In this document: positions 30,652 to 40,513 of the stretch, piece after piece | Position numbering within the stretch: the first letter of the stretch is position 1 | How the letters are laid out: every line of letters begins with the position of its first letter | Position numbers and translations under genes: made by a program | DNA from: Sporopachydermia quercuum | Lineage: Eukaryota > Ascomycota > Sporopachydermiomycetes > Sporopachydermiales > Sporopachydermiaceae | Assembly: GCA_001599295.1 (NCBI GenBank) | Contig: BCGN01000008.1 | Span: forward strand, 310,001 to 374,000 | DNA: 64,000 bases | Direction of reading: 5' to 3' | Notes under the pieces: model-generated | Told to the model about the DNA's origin: nothing | What the model saw: the letters and a program-made list of their open reading frames with translations, nothing else | Databases searched by the model: none

Positions 30652-31417
30652 GAGGTGCGTTATGTATCTATAATAAACAACTTATGTATATAGATTCTTG
30701 AGTTTATTGGAGGGCCAGGAGAGGGAAAAATGTGTGGCAGTGATATGTGTTTCTTGCTGTGGATGAAGGGACTTATAATTATGACATACTACTATGACGA
30801 TCTGATGACTATTGAAGTTCATCTGCAATGTGACGCTTGTGAGTACGGGGTTTTGATGTTTTCTGAGCTGAACCAATAACAACTGAAAGCGGTATTAGCA
30901 ATTGAATATAAATAATAGCGTAGTTCATCATTAATCAACTAAGTGAGCTGTATATTACTTGGAGATATGGAAATAGAACAATATTAATAACTAATTAATC
31001 AATTAATGATTCAACTTAATTCAAATAAATGGAACGCTCAGTTGTTATTGATTTGACAATACTGCAACCATATTATACAATGTTTGAGGTGTAGTTTGAT
31101 CATATTTTTATGTAAGCTTATGCGATTGAATGATGGTTCTTGACTCTTGTCGTGAGTTGTATTTCGGTGTGTTGTGGTAGCTCATGATCGTGATATGTTG
31201 GATTATCCTCAGCTTTTCGAGTTATGTTGTTGATAGTATCAGGTAATAACATACTACTATTTTCTCAAGCGTACGACAAATGGACTGAAGGATATCACAC
31301 GATATAGACTTTTAGCTGAATGACGGTGGCCACCGATTTTGAAATGTATGAAATATCATTTTTATGTGTATACGATACATTTTTGATTGGTTCTGTCATC
31401 ATGAGCATACTCCTTTT
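30652..31417. other. Convergent spacer ELP5/BUB1
   Basis: 766 nt of AT-rich sequence between two 3' ends, long for a convergent spacer. Frames present (for example 31320-31580 plus) only mirror the BUB1 tail or are random. No gene supported. Confidence 0.45.
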
Positions 31418-34084
31418 CTATCTTCGCTTGGACAATTGTTCTTCAATACTCAAGATCAACTGCTTCAAACTTTCTCCCTTATCACAACAATGCATTTCTA
31501 GCCAGTCTTCAAACTCCATTCGCTTAACTGCGAGAATATCAGTGATAGGGAACTTTTCATTCTTGTCATGGTTTAAATAAGTACTGGAATTGATCAAAAG
31601 ATCAAACAAAGATGCCCAGAGCTGTTGCTGCCAGTACCGTTTAAATGGTTGTACCAATTTGAATTTTCCTGGATTTTTATTATCCTTTGTCACTTCAATA
31701 TAACTACCAAATAGCAATGTATGAAGAATACTTGCCAAGCCATAATAGTCACACTCGTATGTCCATGGCTTACCTTCTCGCATTTCAGGACAATCCTGTT
31801 GATCTGTTTTCCAGTCGCATACAAATTTCCCAAAAGGCATTATTGTCATGTCTACAGCTCTACCGAAATCTATCAGTCGTACGCCTTTAGCTGTCCAACC
31901 TTCACTGCCGTCGCGCTGATAATCAGGGCTCCAAGAAGCATCATCCTTAACCTTGGTGAATCTGACCATACAGTTATCAGGTTTCAAGTCTCCATGAAGT
32001 AAATTTGCTTGATGCAAGGCTTCAACAGCTCGAAGAAGCTCAATACAAAAGAACACCGCCAGTGTCTCCTCGACGCCTTGTTTCTGGTTCACTCGGAACA
32101 TATTCACGATATCTAGTATGGTTCCTTGTTCTGAATAGTCGAGAATCAAATATCCTTCATCTCTGTATAAATGCAAAGCATCCATTTGAATAATGGATTG
32201 TAATTCTCTTTCTTTGTTTAACGACTTAAATCTGGCGGCCAATTGACTCAAGATGTAGAATTCCCAAGCACAGGCTGGTTTTTCCACCTTGAGAGCTTTG
32301 AGAGCTCCGCGCGATGATTCTGCTAAATAAACAGTAGCGTATCCACCTTGTCCGAGTTCTTTTCTAAAACAGAATATTTCACCTGTTGAACTGAATTCTA
32401 TGACGGGCAGTTTAGCTCCCGCTGGGGAAGAAGCGGATGAGTGTTTCACGCTGTTCATTGCTTTGCTAAGACTGTTTGATAAGCTGGATTTGGTGTCATA
32501 CTGGAAAAACCCTTGGTAGGTTTCTAGTGATGGATTCAGTTGCTGGAGAAGCTTTGCTCGCAATAATTCATCTATTGGGTTTATTAACGTGATATCAGTA
32601 CTATGGGTAATTGTGTGATTAGCCTCAGCGCTATTGACAAGCTCTTCAATCTTTATATCATTAACCTCATTATTAGCTGTACCATTGACTGGCTGTCTAA
32701 TCTTTGTAGTGTCTGTATNATCATTATAATAATTAGTATTATCATCACCACTAATATCAACAAGTCCATCACCAAACACGTCGTCATCATCAGAATCATC
32801 AAAAGGATCCTGCTGAATTGGCTGATTAAACATAGAAAACACTTCATCAGTAGCTGCTTTAGTGCAAATAGTCATGGTAGGCTCTGGTGTCAAAGCTCCA
32901 GATTCCAGTCGACCGGGTGAATCCTTCAAAGGCACTGAAGCGTATTCGTTCTGTTGTGTAGATGAGTTGAAACAGTAAACTCCTCTCATTCTCGCATATA
33001 TTTCTTCAAGACTGAATTCTTGATTGTTCGGTTGGTAAAGTAGATCCAGATTCATATTAAATCTTTCAGGTTTTTTACCTGGTTGCTCAACAAGCTTATA
33101 AACATGCTGAGACGCATCAAAACCATTATTTCTATTGCTGCTTGATTGATCTCTAAAGATTGATATTTTTTCTTTTGTTTTTGTCTCTGGGTTTGCAGTA
33201 TCCATTTTTTCACCTTGCCAGGCCGTTGCAGTAAGAACGTTTTCTTTCTTCCTTCCTGCGATGGTTCCAAACTCTTCCCAACCAGAGGATGAGCTGCCAA
33301 ATGGATTGCTGGCATGTTGTTGAATATATCCATTGGGATCCGAAAATACTTGAACTTTTGTAGTTTTGCTGATTGAATCTGAATCTTTATTGCCAATACC
33401 TCTATTGTGGCTCATCTTACTTCCAGTTGACCCTAGTACAGTTCTTACAGTTCCTAAGCCTAATACTGGTGAAGAAGGTTCATTACTGTTTGGAGGATTC
33501 AATACTAGGCGAGAATTGAACTGATGGTACTTCTTCCGTAATCTTTCAACAGGGCGAGCTTCTATGGACAATCCATGTTGGTACACTTCATCAGCTTGAC
33601 GTTTTCGGCCTATTGATTCTAAAAGATTAGCATATTCCTCGTAGTAAGTAGCTAACCCTGTACCAATTTGCTTATTGGCCAAATAAACAAATATGTCCTT
33701 TGGATTGTCAGAATAACGAGCATATTGAAGCCACACTTTCAAATATCTAGGATCATTCTTATAAAAAAGTGTATCTCGGAACACTGCTGTACATTTTTCT
33801 AGTAGATATACCAAGCCACTATCAATACTATTGCCTTGAGGATAAGTATTCATAGTCCATTGGATATAGTTAAGATAAGGCTCTAAAGGGTCATCAAGTT
33901 CATCAGAATTGCGAATTTGATCCTCAAAAGCTTTCCTAGTTTCAATCATTTCTTTGGTATCATGATGAGTGATGCTGGTGTTTGAATTGAATGTCTTAGC
34001 AAGAATAGAAGCAGACCTTCCGGAAGGAAACGGTTCTATATTTTCTTTCTGACGTTCTATATCGTCAAAGTTTGTGGACGCCAT
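31418..34084 (-). CDS. BUB1: Spindle checkpoint kinase, Bub1/Mad3 (MadBub) type
   Basis: An 888-aa checkpoint protein with, in order: a KEN box (Lys13-Asn15), a Bub1/Mad3 TPR domain (about 45-195), a second KEN box (Lys280-Asn282), a GLEBS-type Bub3-binding motif (about 342-366, EFSLEEIYARMRG), an acidic linker, and a C-terminal kinase domain. The kinase looks active: glycine loop GQGGYATVY (about 579), catalytic HGDLKPDN (about 697; HGD is usual for Bub1) and DFG (about 740). KEN boxes normally belong to Mad3/BubR1 and the kinase to Bub1, so one protein may do both jobs: inhibiting APC/C-Cdc20 and phosphorylating histone H2A at kinetochores. No introns. One residue is ambiguous (base 32719). 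Divergent from TFG1. Confidence 0.93.
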   Translation of the reverse strand: MASTNFDDIERQKENIEPFPSGRSASILAKTFNSNTSITHHDTKEMIETRKAFEDQIRNSDELDDPLEPYLNYIQWTMNTYPQGNSIDSGLVYLLEKCTAVFRDTLFYKNDPRYLKVWLQYARYSDNPKDIFVYLANKQIGTGLATYYEEYANLLESIGRKRQADEVYQHGLSIEARPVERLRKKYHQFNSRLVLNPPNSNEPSSPVLGLGTVRTVLGSTGSKMSHNRGIGNKDSDSISKTTKVQVFSDPNGYIQQHASNPFGSSSSGWEEFGTIAGRKKENVLTATAWQGEKMDTANPETKTKEKISIFRDQSSSNRNNGFDASQHVYKLVEQPGKKPERFNMNLDLLYQPNNQEFSLEEIYARMRGVYCFNSSTQQNEYASVPLKDSPGRLESGALTPEPTMTICTKAATDEVFSMFNQPIQQDPFDDSDDDDVFGDGLVDISGDDNTNYYNDXTDTTKIRQPVNGTANNEVNDIKIEELVNSAEANHTITHSTDITLINPIDELLRAKLLQQLNPSLETYQGFFQYDTKSSLSNSLSKAMNSVKHSSASSPAGAKLPVIEFSSTGEIFCFRKELGQGGYATVYLAESSRGALKALKVEKPACAWEFYILSQLAARFKSLNKERELQSIIQMDALHLYRDEGYLILDYSEQGTILDIVNMFRVNQKQGVEETLAVFFCIELLRAVEALHQANLLHGDLKPDNCMVRFTKVKDDASWSPDYQRDGSEGWTAKGVRLIDFGRAVDMTIMPFGKFVCDWKTDQQDCPEMREGKPWTYECDYYGLASILHTLLFGSYIEVTKDNKNPGKFKLVQPFKRYWQQQLWASLFDLLINSSTYLNHDKNEKFPITDILAVKRMEFEDWLEMHCCDKGESLKQLILSIEEQLSKRR

Positions 34085-35221
34085 AGTAAGTATATAGTAA
34101 AAGGGAAATCGGTGGTTCTGAATGTTTGGATAGTTTCACCTGGTTGGTAACCATGCATTCATAAGCCAACTGTTGTTGTATAAAATATCTGTAGTCTAAT
34201 AAACGTATGAACTGGAATTGAATTGCATCCAGAAACAATGTTATGAGTTGCTGCGATTGAATAAGTGTATCAACGTATAAACGGCTGGCGTTCTTCAAAA
34301 CTGATTTCACTCACGAGCTGATCTCGAGCACAAAAACATAAATCACCAGATAACTCGCTGATGCCTATATCCTGCTTTCTCTATGTCAGCTACACTATAT
34401 CGTTGGCCCTCTTTGTTACCTTTCATTCACTACCAGTAGCAATCGAGAAAATTCTTGTGATGATTGAGATCTGATAACCAAAAACCAAGCTGAAACCAGG
34501 ATGCTATATGAGTTCAAGTCTGGATATCATAGCAGAAACGTCATCTGCTCTTCTAGAACCATTGGCGATATTAAACGCTTTACAATAAAGGATAAATCCA
34601 TTTGATTGTATGATAAAACAGTTTTACATTGTTTACATTTTACTGAAAATATAAAGTTAATGTACGTTCCTGTGGGATGAAAAACTGTAATGTTTTAATC
34701 ATTTCCGGAATTTGCAGTTTATATTTTGGTGACATAAGCATTAAATAAAAACACCTCCGATTAGGATAGAGGCTGAGCCACAATTAGCCACACAACCTTC
34801 ATTCTAGGATCAGGTATCATCACAGTCATGCTCTGGTTGGTTTTTCTATCATATTATGGCTCACCTTACTTTCTTTCTCTTTCGCAAATGCTATACATTA
34901 TATAATAATATTGACAATGTATAACAAATTAAAGTGGATGTCTGGTACTCTAATATTACATGAATTCATTGTGGCTTAATTGACTGTTTGAATGAAACAT
35001 CAAAACTATTTTTACCAATAGAATTGCCACACGAACAACAATATACTCTGTTCATCTGGCTGGTGATTGACTTCATGTTTCTCAAACAGCAGGCTCACTT
35101 ACTAAATCAACAATCAAAGTATCATATATTAGCAGTGAAAGTCAAGCACCGAAAATCTCATACTTCCTTCTTTAATTACCTTGTTCTTGTCGGCGTCTAC
35201 ACTATACATAACTCATAAACA
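34085..35221. other. Divergent BUB1/TFG1 promoter region
   Basis: 1137 nt with no supportable gene. A 76-codon frame without an ATG start runs up to the TFG1 start codon and is probably chance. Confidence 0.45.
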
Positions 35222-37159
35222 ATGTCTCTAGCTATCAAATCTTCTATACCTAAGAAGAACAAAGCCAAAGTTAAGAAAGAGCAGAAACCAGCAAATTTAG
35301 CAGCCGATTCAAGTTCAGGCTTATCCGGCTCATCCGCAGCAATTATAAAAGCTGATCCTGATGAGAAATACCAAGAATTTAGTTTGACAGCTTGTTCAGC
35401 TGAAGAATTAAATGAAACTCGACATCATATTCTCAAATTTGTCTCCCGAGTACCAATAGACCCACTGAACAAGTTTTCGCGGCCTGTGAGATTACATAGG
35501 AAAGACCCGAGAAACATTCAGTTTCATTTATCTCAAAAGGAGCTTCAGGAACGGAGAAAACAGAAAGAAGAAGAACGGAAAGCTTTGGAAGCTAAAAAGA
35601 ACAATAAAGGTAAAGCAAAAGCCACTGGAAACGCTGAAGAAGAAGACGACGCAGTCACAGCCTTAGATGATGATCTCGATGTTGATGGCTCTATAGAAAG
35701 CGGTACAGACGTTGATATGAAGGATGTGGACGGATCTACTCAACAGAAACCTTCCGAGACCTCGGCAGCGCCTGCTCAGCCTCTAGAGACGGGTACAGTT
35801 GCTCCTGAACCTTCTCAGGAAATCGATCTTTCTGTTGTGGCTCCTGATGGTGGTGCAAGGAAAATAATGAAGAAAAACATCACGGGACAGCCGAAAACAA
35901 GACAAATTAAGTTTGTTGATGAAAAAGTGAAAAGACTCCGTTATGAAGAATACTATCCTTGGGTCATGGAAGATTATGATGGTCGTAACACTTGGGTTGG
36001 TAGCTATGAAGCCACCTCTTCTGAATCATATGCATTATTCATTTTTGACGCTAATGGAGGTTTCAAAATGATTCCAGTGAACAAAAATTACAAGTTCACA
36101 CAAAGGAACAAGTACGCTACTTTGACTTTAGAGGAAGCAGAACGTAAAATGGAAGAAAACAAAGGTGTCCCCAGATGGTTAATGAAACATTTAGAAGAAA
36201 CCCATGTAGACGTTCCTAAAGGTGTAGTAAGAAGACATATGAAAACTGTTGATGATGGATATAATAGATTTGAAGAAAGGAGAAAAGATGACGACCATGA
36301 GGAGTTGGATTTTGAAGAAGAGTTTGCTGATGACGAAGAAGCGCCTTTGGTTGATGGGGATGAGGAAGAAAACAAAGAAGTAGAAAAACGAATTAAGAAG
36401 GAATTGAAAGAAATAAACAATTTTGGTGAAGGAGAAGAGGATGAAGAAGTAGAAGAAGCCAAACCTGAAGAAGACGAAGAAAAACTAGATAAAGAAGGTA
36501 AAAAACTGAAGAAACTGTTGAAAAATTTCGATGCAAATGCTGCTTATGATTCTGACGATGATGACGTTAATCCTTACATTGAAGAGGAAGAAGACGAAGA
36601 AGAAGAGAATGGTGATGGTGCCAATGTTAAACAAGAAGATTATGGTAGTGGTGTGGGTAAGTTACTAAGCAAATCAAGATCATCATCACCAAGATCAACA
36701 TCTCCGGGTGCTGTTTCTAGGTTAAGGATTAAAGCTGTTATACCACCAAATGAACCAGTAGGTTTTATTGTTATCAGTGCTTCCAAGCAATTGTTATCAC
36801 GATTCCCTGCTGGTGTCTGGAATACCAATGTGAAGAAGAGAAAGCTTGAACAGGTCAGTGATACTGATGAGGGTAATAACNATAACGGTAATAATAGTAG
36901 CAATAGTAACAGCAACAACAATGGCAGTAAAGGTGGTGATGTCGGTATAAAGAAAGTAAAGATTGAAGATAGCGATAAACTTATGACTCAAGAAGATGTT
37001 ATTGCTGCTATTGGAGAAGGCGGTTTAACCACTAAGGAGCTCTTACACAAATTGAAGGCAAAGATTGCGGAATACCCTCAAAATAGGAATCTCGTCAAAT
37101 CTTTGTTTTTGAAGGTTGGTTCAATGAAGAATGGTAAGGTATATCCTAGAAAGAAGTGA
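35222..37159 (+). CDS. TFG1: TFIIF large subunit (RAP74/Tfg1)
   Basis: A 645-aa general transcription factor subunit, somewhat shorter than S. cerevisiae Tfg1 (735 aa). TFIIF binds RNA polymerase II and stabilises the preinitiation complex. The dimerisation domain is in two parts: an N-terminal block (HHILKFVSRVPIDPLNKF) and, after a charged insert of about 100 residues, the block YYPWVMEDYDGRNTWVGSYE (about 242-261) through GVPRWLMKH (about 320). A long acidic, Glu/Lys-rich middle follows (about 360-475). The C-terminal 60 residues (ending NGKVYPRKK) form the winged-helix domain that binds Fcp1 phosphatase in other species. An Asn/Ser/Gly repeat with one ambiguous base sits near residue 553. 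No intron. Confidence 0.95.
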   Translation: MSLAIKSSIPKKNKAKVKKEQKPANLAADSSSGLSGSSAAIIKADPDEKYQEFSLTACSAEELNETRHHILKFVSRVPIDPLNKFSRPVRLHRKDPRNIQFHLSQKELQERRKQKEEERKALEAKKNNKGKAKATGNAEEEDDAVTALDDDLDVDGSIESGTDVDMKDVDGSTQQKPSETSAAPAQPLETGTVAPEPSQEIDLSVVAPDGGARKIMKKNITGQPKTRQIKFVDEKVKRLRYEEYYPWVMEDYDGRNTWVGSYEATSSESYALFIFDANGGFKMIPVNKNYKFTQRNKYATLTLEEAERKMEENKGVPRWLMKHLEETHVDVPKGVVRRHMKTVDDGYNRFEERRKDDDHEELDFEEEFADDEEAPLVDGDEEENKEVEKRIKKELKEINNFGEGEEDEEVEEAKPEEDEEKLDKEGKKLKKLLKNFDANAAYDSDDDDVNPYIEEEEDEEEENGDGANVKQEDYGSGVGKLLSKSRSSSPRSTSPGAVSRLRIKAVIPPNEPVGFIVISASKQLLSRFPAGVWNTNVKKRKLEQVSDTDEGNNXNGNNSSNSNSNNNGSKGGDVGIKKVKIEDSDKLMTQEDVIAAIGEGGLTTKELLHKLKAKIAEYPQNRNLVKSLFLKVGSMKNGKVYPRKK

Positions 37160-37961
37160 AGGAACGGAAGGGAATGCTTGATGCGAATAGTGAAATGCTG
37201 TATTACGGAAAGAATGGTGACAGGAATATAGGTCTAGCTATTGACGATTGGAGCTTGTTAAAAGTGGAATTGAAGAACATTCTACAGTTTGTTAAATTTT
37301 GTTATGAGCTGTCTGTCAATTGAAGTTGGTAGGATCGTATAATTGATAGAAATAGTGAGAAAGGGGCGATAAATGAATAATTAATATGGACTGAAATATA
37401 AATGAAACTTAACTGTTTATGCATTTTGTTGTCTTCTAGTATTATTCTATCACTTTAGTCTTTATATATTCATGTATTACTACTTGTCTGACAGTTTTCT
37501 TTCATGATCTAAAAAGACCAAATGTGATAATAGCTATTAGAATGAAAATGATGATTCAGTAAGGANCAATATTGTGAGATGGTTTTACCCAGTTATCTAT
37601 GACTTTATTATGAAGATAAAGATACTATTGGTAAGGAAAATCAGGCTTTTCTCCTTTTTATATCAAACACTATAATAGTAGTAGTAGTTTCATCAAATTG
37701 TTATCATCGATACTAGAAATCAATCTCTATTTCATTGATTCAGAGTATATCATCATCCTACGGATGATAAAGGAGCATCAGAAAGCTAAACAAATAATTC
37801 CAATCTATTGATCACCATTCCTCTACAAATCTCCTTTCAGACTCATTGTAACATTCTAAAAACGTCAGCAAATATCGTACAATATATCCATGATCTCCTA
37901 TCTACATACTGCCTGTACTATTATGCTATAGTCACCTCTTCTGTCNCTTTTCTCCTTTCAG
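37160..37961. other. Convergent spacer TFG1/HGH1
   Basis: 802 nt between two 3' ends, AT-rich with two ambiguous bases (37566, 37946). No coding region or structure recognised. Confidence 0.45.
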
Positions 37962-39602
37962 TCAAATGATTTCTTCAATAACATCATCCTCATCCATTTC
38001 CTCTATTTTTGCTCCTGACGAATCTTCAGGTGCTTCATCTCGCTTCAAAAGTTGGACTATTCGTTCACACTTTTCCATAACATTTTCGTCTTCAATACTT
38101 TTATGAAGTTCACGTATCACGGAATAAACCCCTTTCGCTCTTAAAATCTCCCTACATTCCCTGGTTGTACATAACAAGATCAACGATTCAACATGAGTGG
38201 CTAGAAGCTCAGGTAGAGGATCCCTTTCTTTATCTTCAGGTAGTAATTGTAGTTCTTCAGGTAGGTCGAACATTTCCTCGTCATCGAACTCATAAGAGCC
38301 TTTAGTCAAAGGAAGTAAAAGATAGGGCAAGAAATTGATATCATCGTCTGACAGAAAAGTGATATGAGAGTCTATATCAAACACTGAGTTTCTAATTGAC
38401 TGTTAGCAGCAATGCATATCTAATGTGTAGTGTACTGTCACAGTAGGATAAATACTTACTTGATAGTGTACGCGACGCCTTCTCTTCTAATTCTAGAGTC
38501 ATATTTCTCAGTGAAAACTAGAAGCTTGGTAATTGGAATAACTTGATCGTATTCTTGTTGTGTGACAAAATAGTCTCTGCCTTTTCGGAACTATTTCGTG
38601 TTTAAATGTTAGTAAACTGAATATAGGAACTGAATAGGGTACTGAAAATGAATGCGTATAATCAGTCAATGTAAGCTTTGGAATAATAGGAACAGCTTTT
38701 TTGTATATTATTTCAATAATGAAATCAAACATTTGCCATAGGATCAATAATTATCTCTATTATCACTACTACCTGGCGTTCACTCTACTCAATACTCAAA
38801 TCAAGTATCAGACTTACTCTTGAAACATCAGCAAAAAAGTATGCCAAATAATCAAAATTAGCAAATTTGTTTAACGATCTGTCGGCTCCTTTAACAAAGC
38901 AATCCATCAAACAGTCGGTTATTTTATTGGATCGAAACACTTTACTGTCTTGTGGCACCCATTTTTCATCCAGCAGCTTGACTATTTCATCGTTCTTTGC
39001 TAAATTAGCAAGAAGAATTGACAATAGATCTGCAAGTCTATTAGATAAGTCCTAGAAAACATCACCGGTTAGTTTCTTTTGATAATGTGCACGTTTTCAG
39101 TGTATCATTCGTGGATTAAATAAAGCTATTTCTTACCAAAATCGCTAATGCGACATCTCGAACGAATGACTGATCCTCTACCAACATATCTAGAATGGTT
39201 CGATCATTACATAAGTTTACCAAAGTAGTTGCTGCTTGTTCAACCGTTGTTTTCTATGTGGTTTTCTGTTAGTGTTTATGAATAGTCAACGACTCATATA
39301 ACCCTTCTCTCACTACATACAGATTCATCTTTCAACAGTTTTTTTAAATCCTTCACTGGTGTATAATCATCTGTTTTGAAAATGTGCACCTGAGGCCCTG
39401 TTGAGTAACCAACTAAGTTGTCCAAAGCAATCTGTCTGACAGCTGGTTGTGGTGAGTGCAGAAATCCTACTAGCTGATAAGAATTGTTAATAATGGGGAA
39501 TTTTCAATGATAATATTGCTGAATGTTGAAACTAGAAGTAGATCTAGCGCTTATGATCTCATCGCATCGCTTACTTCATACCTCTAGTAGTTCTGCTGAC
39601 AT
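37962..39602 (-). CDS. HGH1: Hgh1, eEF2 folding chaperone (six exons)
   Basis: A 361-aa armadillo-repeat protein of the Hgh1 (DUF383/DUF384) family; in yeast Hgh1 helps fold translation elongation factor eEF2 with TRiC. Exons: 39582-39602, 39321-39473, 39137-39253, 38818-39051, 38460-38590 and 37962-38391. The five introns (108, 67, 85, 227, 68 nt) have good donors (GTATGA, GTATGT, GTAAGA, GTAAGT, GTAAGT) and branch sites of the ACTAAC/GCTAAC type, with TTAAC in the first; all phases join. Recognisable segments: [57 protein letters not shown] and a C-terminal block ending in an acidic tail. S. cerevisiae HGH1 is intronless, so this density is striking. Divergent from YPP1. Confidence 0.93.
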
Positions 39603-40513
39603 GTTGCTTTGTTTATCCGATACAATTAATTTATATTTCACTCGACCTCAGTTCTAAATACTTCAATCAGTAGAATATTCGAATATTCAACTAACTATTT
39701 GCTCAATTATGGAGAAAGAGTATTGCTAGATAAGTCATAGCTGGGTAGTGAAAAGTGAAGATTGATTGAAAATTTTACACCTTAAGATAGATAAATTCGT
39801 CCCATATCAGGGAGGCGTCAATTGAGAAGAATAACGTCAATGTTTCACGTGATGTTTATATTTTAGTTAAGAATACTTGTCAAATGGCAATAGTGTCCCA
39901 TATTAGAATGTTGTTTTGTTGAGTTTATGTTCTATGCATATTACTGCGTTAGATAATGCAGTGTTAGATAACATTTACCTGACTTCCCAAAAGTAGTAAA
40001 TTGAAAAAGATTAAAGTAATAGAACTGATTTAAAGCAAAATTTCATCAAAATATTATTGTGTTTTTCTTAATTGTCCGCGGCACACCTTTTGCTTCTGAC
40101 ACTCAAATCAATCCACTCATTTCACCATACATTTCTAACTATTTCTTCCTTCTCTGCATCATTGGTGCGTTAACACGCATAATGACGCATATTTTCTCCA
40201 GAGACTTCAAACCGAAATGCGAACAACCATCGTTGTTCGAAAATGAAAGTGAATTAAATGAAATGTCAGTTATTTCAAACGTCTTTCAGGTGACAAACTA
40301 GCTCAGATTGATATACTGTCTTTCTCTTGTTAGGTTTTCTGTTTGAGTTTTGTTCTAACTGTTAGATCTGAAATACCGGTTGACACTATCTAGTAATAGC
40401 AATTGTACTTCTTCAATCACTTCTCTGAACAAGAACAGTATTATAAATAAACTATAGAACATATACACCGCCAAAGATTATAGTGATAGATGTGACAAAG
40501 TAACAATTACAAA
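39603..40513. other. Divergent HGH1/YPP1 promoter region
   Basis: 911 nt. It contains TCACGTGA at 39845-39852. An 80-codon frame at 40059-40301 is not supported by any family feature. Promoters of both flanking genes are expected here. Confidence 0.5.
39845..39852. promoter_or_regulatory. TCACGTGA E-box palindrome
   Basis: Palindromic CACGTG site 243 nt upstream of the HGH1 ATG, in the HGH1/YPP1 divergent region. Same octamer as at 23190 and 53656. Likely Cbf1-type site by motif. Confidence 0.45.

Noticed and set aside
34988-35218. 76-codon frame ending just before the TFG1 ATG
   Set aside because: It begins with TTG, has no recognisable motif and is probably a chance frame in the TFG1 leader.
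36088-36462. 124-codon minus-strand serine-rich frame
   Set aside because: Antisense shadow of the Glu/Lys-rich acidic region of TFG1.
40059-40301. 80-codon plus-strand frame in the HGH1/YPP1 promoter region
   Set aside because: No family feature, no ATG start and AT-rich composition; lies in a region expected to hold two promoters.
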